Of a stretch of 64,000 nucleotides of DNA, positions 1-9,341 are shown one piece after another. Position 1 is the stretch's first letter, and each line of letters opens with the position of its first letter. The notes under the pieces were generated by a model. The model was given only the letters and a program-made list of their open reading frames with translations, was not told the DNA's origin and made no database searches. The position numbers and the translations under genes were made by a program. The stretch is from contig CAMDSH010000001.1 of NCBI GenBank assembly GCA_945907045.1, positions 221,866 to 285,865 on the forward strand, given 5' to 3'. This stretch comes from Rhizobium sp. Q54. GTDB taxonomy: Bacteria; Pseudomonadota; Alphaproteobacteria; Rhizobiales; Xanthobacteraceae.

Positions 1-86
1 CCGTCACGCAGAAAGACGCGGGCTACGCCGATCTCGCCAAGAACGAAACCTTCGATCCGCCGCCCGATATGGAACGGGAGGGTTAA
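1..86 (+). CDS. dnaX: 3' end of dnaX (DNA polymerase III gamma/tau), partial
   Basis: An open frame enters from the left edge and stops with TAA at 84-86, three bases before the ybaB start. Only about 27 C-terminal residues are visible (acidic, ending PDMEREG), too few to identify by sequence. The call rests on the conserved dnaX-ybaB-recR order in bacteria. If right, it is the tail of the clamp-loader subunit of the replicative polymerase and shares an operon with the next two genes. Confidence 0.6.
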   Translation, partial: VTQKDAGYADLAKNETFDPPPDMEREG

Positions 87-89
87 GTC

Positions 90-410
90 ATGGCGGATTT
101 CATGAACCTGATGAAGCAGGCCTCGCAGCTGCAATCCAAGATGCAGGAGCTGCAGGCCGAACTCGACACCATCGAGGTTGAGGGTGCGTCCGGCGGCGGC
201 ATGGTCACGGTGCGGCTCACCGCCAAAGGCGAGATGAAGGGGATCAAGGTCGACGATTCCCTGCTCAAACCTTCGGAAAAGGAAATTTTGGAAGACCTGC
301 TGGTGACGGCGCACGCCGATGCGCGCCGCAAAGCCGAGGACGTCATGCAGGACAAGATGAAGGCTCTCACCGGAGGTCTGCCGCTGCCGCCGGGAATGAA
401 ATTGTTCTGA
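90..410 (+). CDS. ybaB: YbaB/EbfC family nucleoid-associated protein
   Basis: The 106-residue product has the usual family length and layout: an N-terminal helix rich in Met, Gln and Lys ([16 protein letters not shown]), the central [20 protein letters not shown] strand region, and a C-terminal PLPPGMKLF tail. YbaB/EbfC proteins are small dimeric DNA-binding proteins of the nucleoid. The gene sits between the presumed dnaX and recR, and its TGA overlaps the recR ATG by one base, so the two are probably translationally coupled. Identification is secure; its physiological role in this group is less well defined. Confidence 0.96.
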   Translation: MADFMNLMKQASQLQSKMQELQAELDTIEVEGASGGGMVTVRLTAKGEMKGIKVDDSLLKPSEKEILEDLLVTAHADARRKAEDVMQDKMKALTGGLPLPPGMKLF

Positions 411-1015
411 TGCCCGCCGCCGTTGCCGGTCCCGAAATCGAGCGCCTGATTCAGTTGCTGGCGCGCCTGCCGGGGTTAGGGCCGCGTTCGGCGCGTCGCG
501 CGGCGCTGCACCTCATCAAAAAGCGCGAACTCCTGATGGCGCCGCTGGCGTCCGCCTTGCAGGTTGCAATGGACAAGATTCAGGTGTGCGGCGTGTGCGG
601 GAATATCGACACGCAAAATCCCTGCACGGTGTGCACCGACACCAGGCGCGATCAATCCATCATCGTCGCGGTGGCCGATGTCGCTGACTTGTGGGCGCTC
701 GAACGCGCGCATGCGGTGAGTGCGCGCTACCACGTGCTGGGGGGCACGCTCTCCCCGCTCGACGGCGTCGGCCCGCAGGACCTCGCCATCGATTCTCTAG
801 TGTCGCGCGCGCATGACGGTGCGGTAAAGGAAGTGATCCTGGCCTTGAATGCGACCGTCGACGGGCAGACCACCGCGCATTACATCACCGATCTGCTGCA
901 CAACGCGAACGTGAAGGTGACGCGGCTCGCGCACGGCGTGCCGGTCGGCGGCGAGCTGGATTATCTCGACGAGGGAACGTTGTCGGCGGCGATGCGGCAG
1001 CGTACGTTATTCTGA
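410..1015 (+). CDS. recR: Recombination mediator protein RecR
   Basis: RecR acts with RecF and RecO to load RecA on gapped DNA. The 201-residue protein has the N-terminal helix-hairpin-helix (about 16-36, [11 protein letters not shown]), a four-cysteine zinc finger (Cys60, Cys63, Cys72, Cys75), and a Toprim domain starting near residue 83 ([16 protein letters not shown]). Length matches the family. Start and stop both overlap neighbours by one base (TGATG), which indicates a tight dnaX-ybaB-recR operon that continues into the next exported protein. Confidence 0.98.
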   Translation: MPAAVAGPEIERLIQLLARLPGLGPRSARRAALHLIKKRELLMAPLASALQVAMDKIQVCGVCGNIDTQNPCTVCTDTRRDQSIIVAVADVADLWALERAHAVSARYHVLGGTLSPLDGVGPQDLAIDSLVSRAHDGAVKEVILALNATVDGQTTAHYITDLLHNANVKVTRLAHGVPVGGELDYLDEGTLSAAMRQRTLF

Positions 1016-1530
1016 TGAACGGCATTATGCGTGTTGTTGCAGCAGCAATGCTTCTCGGGGTTCCGGCCGCGCTGGCGCAAGACAACTCTTTGCCGCGCGC
1101 CGCGCTTGAGGACGCCTTCAAAAAAGTCGAATGCACTGTGCCGCTGGAAGAAGCGGCGTCGTCATCGGAATCTTTCGATCTCGGTGGCGGCAAGAAGCTG
1201 TTCGTGGTGAATTGCTGGCGCGCGGCCTATCAGAGCGGCGCCATTGTTCTTGTGACCGATGGCGCTGGACCGGTCCGGTTGCTGACGTTCCAGGGCTGGA
1301 ATGGGAAAAAATTCGAGATCATGCAGAGCCTATCGGAAGCCGATTTCGACCCCGAGAAGAAAATCATCGCCAGCTTTCACAAAGGGCGCGGCATCGGCGA
1401 TTGCGGATCGATGGGCGAATGGGCATGGACCGGAAACGATTTCAAGCTGAAGACTTATTTTTTCAAAGAAAAATGTGACGGACAGCCTTTCAATAACGTC
1501 CGCCGCTGGCAGATTTTCCCGCGCCGCTGA
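1015..1530 (+). CDS. Exported protein with a DUF1176-like C-terminus
   Basis: The 171-residue product begins with a signal peptide (MRVVAAAMLLGVPAALA, likely cleaved after ALA-Q). The C-terminal half carries the GRGIGDCGSMGEWAWTG block followed by a Cys and RRW, which resembles the DUF1176 family of periplasmic proteins of unknown function. Two Cys pairs could form disulfides. The ATG at 1015 overlaps the recR stop; an in-frame ATG at 1027 would shorten the signal peptide n-region and is also possible. Position suggests co-transcription with recR. No enzymatic motif is visible. Confidence 0.8.
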   Translation: MNGIMRVVAAAMLLGVPAALAQDNSLPRAALEDAFKKVECTVPLEEAASSSESFDLGGGKKLFVVNCWRAAYQSGAIVLVTDGAGPVRLLTFQGWNGKKFEIMQSLSEADFDPEKKIIASFHKGRGIGDCGSMGEWAWTGNDFKLKTYFFKEKCDGQPFNNVRRWQIFPRR

Positions 1531-1547
1531 CCGCGAGTTTGCCTTCA

Positions 1548-1961
1548 ATGCTCAAGGCACATCGATCACGGCTAATATATGCGGCGTTGCTGGCAGGGTT
1601 TGCATTGCTGATGGCAATGGGGCTGTCGCCAGCGCAGGAGACGCTTAAGCCGGGCGACGTCATCAGCGGGCGGCTGCGCTATGTGCAAACCCAACATCCC
1701 AACGGCACGCCGATCAATGCGTTTCAGATCGTGATCGGCAGTCCGCGTGATTTCGCCGTCAAAGACGAATTTTGCAACGGCACTCCGAAGACGTTTCATC
1801 TTGTCGTCATGGAGGATAAGGAGAAGGCCGCGCGTCTGGCCCGCCAGATCGGCAAGAAAATTTTTGTGATCGGCGAGGAGTTCTTCTGTTCGCAAACGGC
1901 ATGGCACATCGGCGATGCAGTCGTGACAAAATGGCGGTTTGAAGAACCGTTCGCTCGTTAG
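1548..1961 (+). CDS. Hypothetical exported protein
   Basis: I do not recognise this 137-residue protein. It has a signal peptide or single membrane segment (about residues 8-27, LIYAALLAGFALLMAMG), then a compact soluble domain with two cysteines (DEFCNGT and FFCSQTA) that may pair in the periplasm. The ATG at 1548 is preferred over an in-frame TTG at 1539. It lies 17 bases after the preceding exported gene on the same strand and converges with ampG, whose stop is 3 bases beyond its own. Confidence 0.7.
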   Translation: MLKAHRSRLIYAALLAGFALLMAMGLSPAQETLKPGDVISGRLRYVQTQHPNGTPINAFQIVIGSPRDFAVKDEFCNGTPKTFHLVVMEDKEKAARLARQIGKKIFVIGEEFFCSQTAWHIGDAVVTKWRFEEPFAR

Positions 1962-1964
1962 CGT

Positions 1965-3311
1965 TCAGGTTTTCTTCGGCTCAAACTGCGCGAAATGGCC
2001 GCGCCATTGCAACCACCACAGCAAAATCAGGCTCGGGATTGCGGATAGCGCCGTGATCGCAAAAAACAATGCCCAGCCGCTGGCTTCCGCGACATAGCCG
2101 CCGCCGGACGCGAGCGTCGTGCGTCCCACCGCGGCGAGCGCGGTCAGCAGCGCGAATTGCGTCGCGGTGTGCGCGCGGTTGCCGCAGAGCGCGGACAGGT
2201 AGGCGACGAAAATCACCGTGCCGATGGCGCCAGTGAAATTCTCGACAATGATGGTTGCGGTCAGCGCCGGCAGGCTGAGCCCCACAATCGCCAGCCAGCA
2301 AAACGTCAGGTTCGACGCCATTTGCAGAATGCCGCCGATCCACAGGCTGGTCGACAAGGGGAGCGCGCGCGCGATCATGCCGCCGGCGAAGCCGCCAATC
2401 AGCGCGGCGGCGAGCCCGACACCCTTCACAACGGCGGCGTAGGTCGCCTTGTCGAAGCCGATGCTGATGACGAAGGGCGCGGTCAAAACGCCCGCGAAGG
2501 CGTCGCAGAATTTATACAGCACGACGAATAGCAAAATGGCGACGGCGCTCTCGCGGCTCAAAAACTCGCCGAACGCGCCTGTGGCGGTCGCGACGATGCG
2601 ATGCAGCGGATTGCCTGTGGTTTCTTCCTTGGGCTTGGCGGGCGCGGCCGGTTCGCGCGCCAGCAACGTTGCGGCGAGACCGACGATCATGCACGCCGCC
2701 GCGCCGATATAGCCCCACATCCACACTGTCTCGCGCGCGACACCAATGGACTCGAGCCAGGCCACCAGCACGAGCACGCCAGCGCCGGAGGCGAGCATGC
2801 CGATGCGATAGGCGGCGACGTAACCTGCCATGCCGGCGGCTTGCTCATTCGTCTCCAGGCTCTCGACCCGGAAGGCATCGACCACGATGTCCTGCGTGGC
2901 CGAGGCGATGGCGACCAGCACCGCGCCCAATGTGATCAGCCGGATCGATGTGATGGGATCGCAGAAACCGAGGAATACGATTGTCGCGATCAGCATCAAT
3001 TGCGTGAATACCAGCCAGCCGCGCCGCCGCCCCAGCATCGCGGACAGCACCGGCACGTCGAGCGCATCGACCAGCGGCGCCCACAAAAATTTAAAGGTGT
3101 AGGGAAGGCCGACCAGCGAAAACAGTCCGATGGTGGCAAGATCGACGCCGCGCTCCACCAGCCAGACCGACAGTGTCGAGCCGGACAACGCCAGCGGCAG
3201 GCCGGACGAAAAACCGAGAAACAGGACGATCAGCACGCGCGGTTTGAAATAGACCGCGAGCGAATCGAAAAAGCCGGTGCGCGCGGGCGCGGAGTCGGGC
3301 GGGGCCGCCAC
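1965..3311 (-). CDS. ampG: AmpG-family muropeptide MFS permease
   Basis: The 448-residue polytopic protein opens with FFDSLAVYFKPRVLIVLFLG and SSGLPLALSGSTLSVWL, and has GLPYTFKFLWAPLVD, all characteristic of AmpG permeases, which import GlcNAc-anhydro-muropeptides for peptidoglycan recycling. About 12 hydrophobic segments are visible. The start lies three bases past the rmuC stop (3315), so both are read as one minus-strand operon. AmpG links cell-wall recycling to beta-lactamase induction in other bacteria, but no ampR or beta-lactamase gene is nearby. Confidence 0.93.
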   Translation of the reverse strand: MAAPPDSAPARTGFFDSLAVYFKPRVLIVLFLGFSSGLPLALSGSTLSVWLVERGVDLATIGLFSLVGLPYTFKFLWAPLVDALDVPVLSAMLGRRRGWLVFTQLMLIATIVFLGFCDPITSIRLITLGAVLVAIASATQDIVVDAFRVESLETNEQAAGMAGYVAAYRIGMLASGAGVLVLVAWLESIGVARETVWMWGYIGAAACMIVGLAATLLAREPAAPAKPKEETTGNPLHRIVATATGAFGEFLSRESAVAILLFVVLYKFCDAFAGVLTAPFVISIGFDKATYAAVVKGVGLAAALIGGFAGGMIARALPLSTSLWIGGILQMASNLTFCWLAIVGLSLPALTATIIVENFTGAIGTVIFVAYLSALCGNRAHTATQFALLTALAAVGRTTLASGGGYVAEASGWALFFAITALSAIPSLILLWWLQWRGHFAQFEPKKT

Positions 3312-3314
3312 GCG

Positions 3315-4415
3315 TTATTCGCCCGTACCGAGCTTGCGCGGGATCGGCGCGGGGATGATCTCCGCCGTAACGGGATTGTCGCCGCCGAATTCCAGGTCCT
3401 CAATATTCGTCGCGCGCTTTTCGATGCGGCTGGTTGAAGTCAGAATATTCGCGACATCCTCGTTTGCTTGTCCGAAATGCGTTTGCAATTTGCGGACGCG
3501 TTCGTTGAGCAGGCGCACATCCTTCATCATGTGGCCGACTTCGGTGCGAATTTGATCGGCGGCCTCGCGCATCTGCGCGTCCTTGCGCACTTGCTTGATG
3601 ACCTGAATCGCCATCACCAGCAGCGTGGGCGAGACGATCATGACGCGGGCACGATGGGCGCGCTGCACCACATCGTCGAAACGCTCGTGCAATTCCGCGT
3701 AAACCGACTCCGACGGAATGAACATCAATGCGATGTCCTGCGTCTCGCCGGGGATCAGGTATTTCTCGGCGATATCGCCGACGTGCTTGGTGATGTCCTG
3801 CTTCACGCGCTGCATCGCCTGTTTGCGCTCGTCTTCGTTCGTTGCGCCCCGCAACGCGGTCAGCGCTTCGAGCGGGAATTTAGCGTCGATGACGAGCGGT
3901 CCCGCGTCCGGAAAAAAAATCGCGCAATCGGGCCGTGTCTTGTTCGACAGCGTGTGCTGGAACGCATAGGCGCCCTTCGGCAACACGTCCGCGACGATGG
4001 CTTCCATTTGCGCCTGCCCGAAGGCGCCGCGCGACTGCTTGTTGGCCAGCACGCTGTGCAGCGAATTAACCTGCGTCGCAAGATCAGTGATGTTCTTCTG
4101 CGCGCCGTCGATCACGGCGATGCGCTCGTTAAGCTTCTGCAGGCTGTCGACGGTTTGTTTGGTCGACGACTGCATCGACAGCCCGAGGTTTGCCGTTACG
4201 GCGTCGAGCCGCTCGTGCACGGTCTGCTGCAGCTGCGCCTGCGCGCGCGTGAGCATCTCGGTCATGGCCTGCATCCGGCCCGATAGCTCGATCACTTGCT
4301 GCTCCGCCCCGCGGTCGGGCTCGGCGGCGCGGGGGCGCAGGAGAAGAACAGCGAGAGTGGCGATGACGGCGCCCGCGATCAGACAGGCGGTGGCAATGAG
4401 GACGGTTTCGGTCAT
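3315..4415 (-). CDS. rmuC: DNA recombination protein RmuC
   Basis: RmuC family members carry an N-terminal membrane anchor, a coiled coil and a nuclease-like C-terminal domain, and limit inverted-repeat recombination in E. coli. Here residues about 4-26 are hydrophobic (VLIATACLIAGAVIATLAVLLL), residues about 40-130 are helical with heptads, and the core carries the family blocks FPDAGPLVIDAKFPLEAL and MFIPSESVYAEL. The length of 366 residues is typical. It is the first gene of the rmuC-ampG pair and diverges from def across a short 130-base region. Confidence 0.95.
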   Translation of the reverse strand: MTETVLIATACLIAGAVIATLAVLLLRPRAAEPDRGAEQQVIELSGRMQAMTEMLTRAQAQLQQTVHERLDAVTANLGLSMQSSTKQTVDSLQKLNERIAVIDGAQKNITDLATQVNSLHSVLANKQSRGAFGQAQMEAIVADVLPKGAYAFQHTLSNKTRPDCAIFFPDAGPLVIDAKFPLEALTALRGATNEDERKQAMQRVKQDITKHVGDIAEKYLIPGETQDIALMFIPSESVYAELHERFDDVVQRAHRARVMIVSPTLLVMAIQVIKQVRKDAQMREAADQIRTEVGHMMKDVRLLNERVRKLQTHFGQANEDVANILTSTSRIEKRATNIEDLEFGGDNPVTAEIIPAPIPRKLGTGE

Positions 4416-4509
4416 GCGGAGTTTCTACCTCGATTCGTCCGGCTTCGCGAACGAAGGGCGAACGGTAGGGCGATAACCCCCGGTCCTCAAGCAGGAACGC
4501 CGGGTTCCA

Positions 4510-4538
4510 TTGACCTATCAACCCCTTGCCCTTACATC
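4510..4538 (+). promoter_or_regulatory. Sigma-70 type promoter of def, probably giving a leaderless mRNA
   Basis: TTGACC at 4510-4515, a 17-base spacer, then TACATC at 4533-4538. The def ATG begins at 4546, seven bases after the -10 hexamer, about where transcription should start. There is no Shine-Dalgarno-like sequence before that ATG. The layout is seen; use as a promoter is inferred. Confidence 0.5.
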
Positions 4539-4545
4539 GCCGCGC

Positions 4546-5100
4546 ATGGCTTTACGCGACATCATCACATTGCCCGACAAGCGGCTGCGGCTCGTTTCCG
4601 AGCCGGTGCAGAAATTCGACAAGGATCTGCGCAAGCTGGTCGAGGACATGTTCGAGACAATGTACGAGGCGCCGGGTATCGGGCTTGCCGCCATTCAGGT
4701 GGCCGTGCCGATGCGCGTCATCACCATGGACCTCGCCAAGAAAGACGATCCGAAGGAGCCGAAGGTTTACATCAACGCGGAGGTGATCTCGGCCTCGAAC
4801 GAGAAAGCCGTGTACGAGGAAGGCTGCCTGTCGATCCCGGAATATTACGAGGAGGTCGAGCGGCCGGTTTCGGTGAAGGTCAAATATCTCGACCTCGACG
4901 GCAAGCCGCACGAGATTGAGGCGAGCGGATTGCTGGCGACGTGCCTGCAGCACGAAATCGACCACATCAACGGCATTCTGTTCATCGACCATCTCTCCAA
5001 GCTCAAGCGCGACCGCGTCATCAAGAAATACAAGAAGGCGGCGAAGCACGCCGACGGCAAGCCCGCGCCGCGGGTTGAGCCGACCTCGCGCGGTCTTTGA
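4546..5100 (+). CDS. def: Peptide deformylase
   Basis: The enzyme removes the formyl group from N-terminal formyl-methionine. All three metal-site motifs are present: GIGLAAIQV (44-52), EGCLSIPE (92-99, metal ligand Cys94) and HEIDH (136-140, ligands His136 and His140 with Glu137). I start at ATG 4546, giving 184 residues beginning [11 protein letters not shown] as in the family; an upstream in-frame TTG at 4510 is instead the likely -35 element. The TGA overlaps the fmt ATG, so def and fmt, which act on opposite ends of the formyl-methionine cycle, are coupled. Confidence 0.98.
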   Translation: MALRDIITLPDKRLRLVSEPVQKFDKDLRKLVEDMFETMYEAPGIGLAAIQVAVPMRVITMDLAKKDDPKEPKVYINAEVISASNEKAVYEEGCLSIPEYYEEVERPVSVKVKYLDLDGKPHEIEASGLLATCLQHEIDHINGILFIDHLSKLKRDRVIKKYKKAAKHADGKPAPRVEPTSRGL

Positions 5101-6014
5101 TGCGTCTCGTCTTCATGGGTACGCCCGACTTCGCGGTGCCAACGCTGCTTGAGCTTGCATCGCGCGGCTACGACATCGCGGCGGTTTATACGCGCGCGGC
5201 GAAACCGGCGGGCCGCGGCATGGAGCTGCAGCCGACGCCAGTGGAACGCGAGGCGCGGCGGCTTAATTTGCAGGTAGCAACGCCGGCTTCGCTCAAGGGC
5301 TCGGAGATGGAAGCCGCCTTCCGCGCGCACAAGGCGACCGCGGCTGTTGTGGCCGCCTATGGGTTGTTGCTGCCGAAAGCCATTCTCGATGCGGTGCCGC
5401 TCGGTTGTTTCAATCTGCATGCCTCGCTGCTGCCGCGCTGGCGCGGCGCGGCGCCGATCAACCGCGCCATCATGGCGGGCGATCCGGAAACCGGAGCCAC
5501 CGTCATGAAGATGAACGAGGGCCTCGACACCGGCGACATGGCGATGGCCGAGCGCATCGCGATCGGCGCGGACATGACGGCGGGCGATTTGCACGACGCG
5601 CTGGCGCGATTGGGCGCCGACCTGATGCCGCGCGCGCTCGCCGCGCTGGAGCGCGGCACGCTTCAGTTTACGCCGCAGCCGGCGCAGGGCGTCACGCACG
5701 CAGCGAAGATTTCCAAGGACGAGACGCGCATCGTGTGGGCAAAGTCCTGGCGTGAGGTGCATAACCACATCCGCGGGCTGTCGCCGTTTCCCGGCGCGTG
5801 GTGCGAAGTGGACGGCGTTCGCGTCAAGGTTCTGCGCACGACCAAGGGTGAAGGTTCGGGCAAGCCGGGCAGCGTGCTCGACGACAAGCTCACGATTGCT
5901 TGTGGCGATGGCGCAGTGCGGCTTTGCCAAGTGCAGCGCGCCGGCAAGCAGCCGATGCAGGCGGAAGAATTTTTGCGCGGCACGCCGGTCGCGTCCGGCC
6001 GCGTTCTCGGCTAA
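5100..6014 (+). CDS. fmt: Methionyl-tRNA formyltransferase
   Basis: Fmt adds a formyl group from 10-formyl-tetrahydrofolate to initiator Met-tRNA. The 304-residue protein starts [14 protein letters not shown], a near-universal Fmt N-terminus, and holds the folate-binding and catalytic block [16 protein letters not shown] plus GLDTGDM. A C-terminal OB-type domain follows from about residue 205. The ATG at 5100 shares its A with the def stop. truA follows after 8 bases, completing a def-fmt-truA operon common in Alphaproteobacteria. Confidence 0.98.
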   Translation: MRLVFMGTPDFAVPTLLELASRGYDIAAVYTRAAKPAGRGMELQPTPVEREARRLNLQVATPASLKGSEMEAAFRAHKATAAVVAAYGLLLPKAILDAVPLGCFNLHASLLPRWRGAAPINRAIMAGDPETGATVMKMNEGLDTGDMAMAERIAIGADMTAGDLHDALARLGADLMPRALAALERGTLQFTPQPAQGVTHAAKISKDETRIVWAKSWREVHNHIRGLSPFPGAWCEVDGVRVKVLRTTKGEGSGKPGSVLDDKLTIACGDGAVRLCQVQRAGKQPMQAEEFLRGTPVASGRVLG

Positions 6015-6022
6015 AGCCGCTC

Positions 6023-6760
6023 ATGCCGCGCTATAAGCTCACCATCGAATACGACGGCACGCCGTTTGCCGGCTGGCAGAACCAGCCCGGCGGCCACACC
6101 GTGCAGGGCGTGCTGATGGCGGCGCTGGAATCCTTCACCGGCGAAAAGGTACTGGTACAGGGCGCGGGGCGCACCGATGCCGGCGTGCATGCGCGTGGCC
6201 AAGTGGCGCATATCGATCTCGCCAAGGCGTGGGAAACCGACACGGTACGCGATGCGCTCAACTCTTACTTAAGGCCGCACCCGGTCGCGATTCTTTCGGC
6301 GGAAAACGTGCCGGACGATTTCAATGCGCGTACCTCGGCGATGAAGCGGCATTACCTCTATCGCATTTTCAATCGCCGCCCGGATATCGCGCTCGAAGCC
6401 AACCGCGCATGGCGCGTGGCGCGTCCGCTTGATGCCGAAGCGATGCACGTGGCTGCGCAGCGGCTGGTCGGTCATCACGACTTCACCACCTTCCGCGCCA
6501 CCGAATGTCAGGCCAATTCGCCGGTGAAGACACTCGACCGGCTCGATGTTGAACGCGTGGGCGAGGAGATAAATGTGCGTGCGTCCGCTCGCTCGTTCCT
6601 GCATCATCAGGTGCGCTCGATGGTTGGCTCGCTGGCGATGGTGGGTGAGGGCAGATGGAGCGCCGACGATCTCGCCAAGGCGCTCGCGGCGCGCGACCGC
6701 GCCGCCTGCGGTCTGGTGGCGCCGCCGGAAGGACTTTATCTCATGCGCGTGGACTATTGA
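6023..6760 (+). CDS. truA: tRNA pseudouridine synthase A (positions 38-40)
   Basis: TruA converts uridines 38-40 of the anticodon stem to pseudouridine. The 245-residue protein has the expected start [19 protein letters not shown], the catalytic-aspartate block [12 protein letters not shown], and [15 protein letters not shown] near the C-terminus. The ATG at 6023 is chosen because the family begins with this RYKLxIEYDG block; the frame is open further upstream but overlaps fmt. It is the third gene of the def-fmt-truA operon. Confidence 0.97.
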   Translation: MPRYKLTIEYDGTPFAGWQNQPGGHTVQGVLMAALESFTGEKVLVQGAGRTDAGVHARGQVAHIDLAKAWETDTVRDALNSYLRPHPVAILSAENVPDDFNARTSAMKRHYLYRIFNRRPDIALEANRAWRVARPLDAEAMHVAAQRLVGHHDFTTFRATECQANSPVKTLDRLDVERVGEEINVRASARSFLHHQVRSMVGSLAMVGEGRWSADDLAKALAARDRAACGLVAPPEGLYLMRVDY

Positions 6761-6792
6761 CGGCGTAGCCGCTCCCGTAGACGCTTCTTTCC

Positions 6793-7761
6793 ATGATTTC
6801 GCGCCGGGCGTTTTCCGCTTCACTCTTGTTGGCTGGCGTTCCGTGGACCGCGCGGGCGCAGAACGCTCCCGGTGCCCAAGTCCGCCTCATTGTGCCGTTC
6901 CCGCCCGGTGGCGCGACCGATGTGCTTGGCCGCGTGCTCAGCCAGCATTTGCAGGTGCGCTGGGGCAACACCGTCATTCAGGAAAACAAGCCGGGCGCGG
7001 CGGGCCTGATCGGCGCGCGTCAGGTGATGGCTTCGCCCGCCGATGGGGCGACGCTTTTGCTGGCCTCCACCGGAACGATTTTGGCCGTTGCCGGCGAGAG
7101 CAAAGAAACCAGCTACGACATCACCCGCGAACTGGCGCCGGTCTCGCTGATCGCGGCGCCGCCTTACATTCTCGTGGTCAGTCCGTCGCTGCCGGTACGC
7201 ACGACGGCGGAGCTGATCGGCTATGCGAAAAAGAATCCCGGCAAGTTGTCTTATGGTTCGTCAGGCGTTGGCTCCGCCTCGCATTTGTCCGGCGCGCTGT
7301 TCCAGCACATGACGGGCATCGACATTCTGCACGTGCCGTATCGCGGCACCGGCCCGGCGGTGACCGATCTGCTTGGCGGACGCATCGAGGTGATGTTCTC
7401 GCCCGCTCTGGTGGTTACGTCGCACATATCCGTGGGGACGCTGCGTGCGATCGGGACGACCGGCCCGGCGCGCTCGGCGCTGTTTCCCGATATTCCGACG
7501 GTCGCGGAGACCGGCCTGCCGAGTTACGAATCGCTCGGCTGGTTCGGCGTGTTCGCGCCCGCTGCGACGCCGCGTGAGACGGTGGCGAAGATTTCCGCCG
7601 ACATCGGCGCTGTGCTGGTGCTGCCCGAGGCTAAACAAAAACTTGCCGAACAGGGCGCGGAACCGGCGCCGAACACGCCAGCGGCGTTCACTTCCTTCGT
7701 CAACGCAGATGTGAAGAAGTGGCTCGATCTGGCGCAGAAGGCCAGCATCAAGCTGCACTAG
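6793..7761 (+). CDS. Tripartite tricarboxylate transporter (Bug family) substrate-binding protein
   Basis: The 322-residue protein has an N-terminal export signal with an Arg pair (MISRRAFSASLLLAGVPWTARA, possibly Tat) and the Bug-family ligand-loop signature around LIVPFPPGGATDVLGR. Such periplasmic proteins bind carboxylates and usually feed TctA/TctB membrane subunits, which are absent here; orphan Bug proteins are very common in proteobacteria. It lies 32 bases after truA without a clear ribosome site. The ligand cannot be predicted. Confidence 0.92.
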   Translation: MISRRAFSASLLLAGVPWTARAQNAPGAQVRLIVPFPPGGATDVLGRVLSQHLQVRWGNTVIQENKPGAAGLIGARQVMASPADGATLLLASTGTILAVAGESKETSYDITRELAPVSLIAAPPYILVVSPSLPVRTTAELIGYAKKNPGKLSYGSSGVGSASHLSGALFQHMTGIDILHVPYRGTGPAVTDLLGGRIEVMFSPALVVTSHISVGTLRAIGTTGPARSALFPDIPTVAETGLPSYESLGWFGVFAPAATPRETVAKISADIGAVLVLPEAKQKLAEQGAEPAPNTPAAFTSFVNADVKKWLDLAQKASIKLH

Positions 7762-7767
7762 AATTTT

Positions 7768-8934
7768 TCAGGAAAAATACTTGTCGAGAATCTTTTTGTA
7801 GATCGCGGTGAGTGCCGTCAGGTCGGCGACCGGCACGCGTTCGTCCACCTGATGCATGGTCTGGCCGACAAGGCCGAACTCCACCACCGGGCAAAAATCC
7901 TTGATGAAACGCGCGTCCGATGTGCCGCCGGTGGTCGAGAGTTCCGGCTTGCGCCCGGTCACGTCGGCGACCGCGTTTGCGACAAGGTCTGTGAGCGGTC
8001 CGGGCTTGGTGACGAACACGCCGGCGTTCGACGGCTCGAACTGAAACGCGAACTTGATCTTGCCGCCGGCAGCTTCAATAGCGCGCTGCTGCATCAGTTT
8101 TTTCAGGGAGTCGAGCGTGTGATGATCGTTGAAGCGGATATTGAATCGCGCCCGCGCCTCGGCGGGAATCAAGTTAACGGTCTTGTTGCCAACATCGACC
8201 GAGGTGAATTCCAGATTCGAAGGTGAAAACTGCGCGTTGCCCTGATCGAGCGGTTGGGCATTAAGCGCGGCGATCAGCGTCACCAGCCCGCGAACCGGAT
8301 TTTCCGCGCGCTGCGGATAGGCGACGTGGCCGGAGCGGCCTGTCACGATTAGCGTGCCGTTGAGCGAGCCGCGCCGTCCGACCTTGATGGTGTCGCCGAG
8401 AGTTTCCTGATTGCTCGGCTCGCCGAGGATGCAGTGGTCGAATTTCTCGCCGTGTTCCGCCGCCCACTTGAGCAGTTTCGGCGTTCCGTTGACCGCGATG
8501 CCTTCTTCGTCGCCCGTAATGAGAAACGAGATCGAACCCTTCGGCTTGCCGCCGTGCGCGTTCAAATGATCGAGCACCGCGGCGAGCGCGCAGGCGATGC
8601 CGCCCTTCATGTCCACCGCGCCGCGTCCGTAAAGTTGTCCGTCTGCGACTTCGCCGCCGAACGGCGGATGCTTCCACGCGCTCTCCTCGCCAACGGGCAC
8701 CACGTCGGTATGGCCTGCAAACATCAGGTGCGGCGATGCGGTGCCGATACGGGCGTAAAGATTTTCAACGTCATCCGCGCCGGGCTCGCTGAAGGTCATG
8801 CGGTGCACGCTGAAACCGGCGCCCTTGAGGAGCTTTTCAAGAAACGCGAGCGCGCCGCCTTCCGCCGGCGTCACCGAGCGGCAGCGAACGAGATCGCGGG
8901 CAATGGTGAGCGGATCGGCGGGGCTGGCGCTCAT
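7768..8934 (-). CDS. dapE: Succinyl-diaminopimelate desuccinylase
   Basis: DapE hydrolyses N-succinyl-L,L-diaminopimelate in the lysine/peptidoglycan pathway. The 388-residue M20-family dizinc enzyme shows FAGHTDVVP (ligand His), [10 protein letters not shown] (bridging Asp) and GDEEG (catalytic Glu). The ATG shares a base with the upstream DUF805 stop (TAATG). dapD, the preceding step but one in the same pathway, lies two genes upstream in the same minus-strand operon, which supports the desuccinylase call over other M20 peptidases. Confidence 0.97.
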   Translation of the reverse strand: MSASPADPLTIARDLVRCRSVTPAEGGALAFLEKLLKGAGFSVHRMTFSEPGADDVENLYARIGTASPHLMFAGHTDVVPVGEESAWKHPPFGGEVADGQLYGRGAVDMKGGIACALAAVLDHLNAHGGKPKGSISFLITGDEEGIAVNGTPKLLKWAAEHGEKFDHCILGEPSNQETLGDTIKVGRRGSLNGTLIVTGRSGHVAYPQRAENPVRGLVTLIAALNAQPLDQGNAQFSPSNLEFTSVDVGNKTVNLIPAEARARFNIRFNDHHTLDSLKKLMQQRAIEAAGGKIKFAFQFEPSNAGVFVTKPGPLTDLVANAVADVTGRKPELSTTGGTSDARFIKDFCPVVEFGLVGQTMHQVDERVPVADLTALTAIYKKILDKYFS

Positions 8935-9338
8935 TATGCGGAGGCGGGCTTTGACGGAAGCAGGCCGGGAATTGCGAACAGGCCGATCAGGACAACGGCG
9001 ATGACCGTCCCGAGATAATTGATGAGTTCAGCGGTCAGCGTGACCCAGACGAACGGGCTGAGCACCAGCAGCAGGCGCGGCCATCGCGATACGCCTGCAT
9101 CGCGCAATCTCTTGAGCGCGACCGCTGAATAGATCCAGCCAAACAGAATGACCAGCGGGATGCCAAGCAGCACCACGCTGCTGCCGCCGGTCGGGCTCAT
9201 GGCCATTGCTCCGAAGCCAAGAGCGCCCGCGGCGAGTGCCAGCGCGACCGCAAGACCCATCCAGTATTTTGCACGTCCGATGCGGCCGCTGTAACCGAAT
9301 AGCAACGCGCTGTTCTGGTTCGGTCCGCTGCCGGTCAT
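8934..9338 (-). CDS. DUF805 membrane protein
   Basis: A 134-residue protein with the DUF805 signature: [17 protein letters not shown] near the N-terminus, four hydrophobic segments, and [18 protein letters not shown] between the second and third. The function of the family is unknown. It is wedged between dapD (3-base gap) and dapE (1-base overlap), an unusual constant companion to diaminopimelate synthesis, though the contact may only be operonic. Confidence 0.88.
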   Translation of the reverse strand: MTGSGPNQNSALLFGYSGRIGRAKYWMGLAVALALAAGALGFGAMAMSPTGGSSVVLLGIPLVILFGWIYSAVALKRLRDAGVSRWPRLLLVLSPFVWVTLTAELINYLGTVIAVVLIGLFAIPGLLPSKPASA

Positions 9339-9341
9339 AAC

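Noticed and set aside
4510..4545. Upstream TTG start for def, adding 12 residues
   Set aside because: The added residues do not match the family N-terminus and the TTG forms part of a good -35 box; ATG 4546 gives the standard start.
4845..5930. Long minus-strand open frame across def and fmt
   Set aside because: Arg/His-rich low-complexity translation typical of antisense shadows at high GC; def and fmt are unmistakable.
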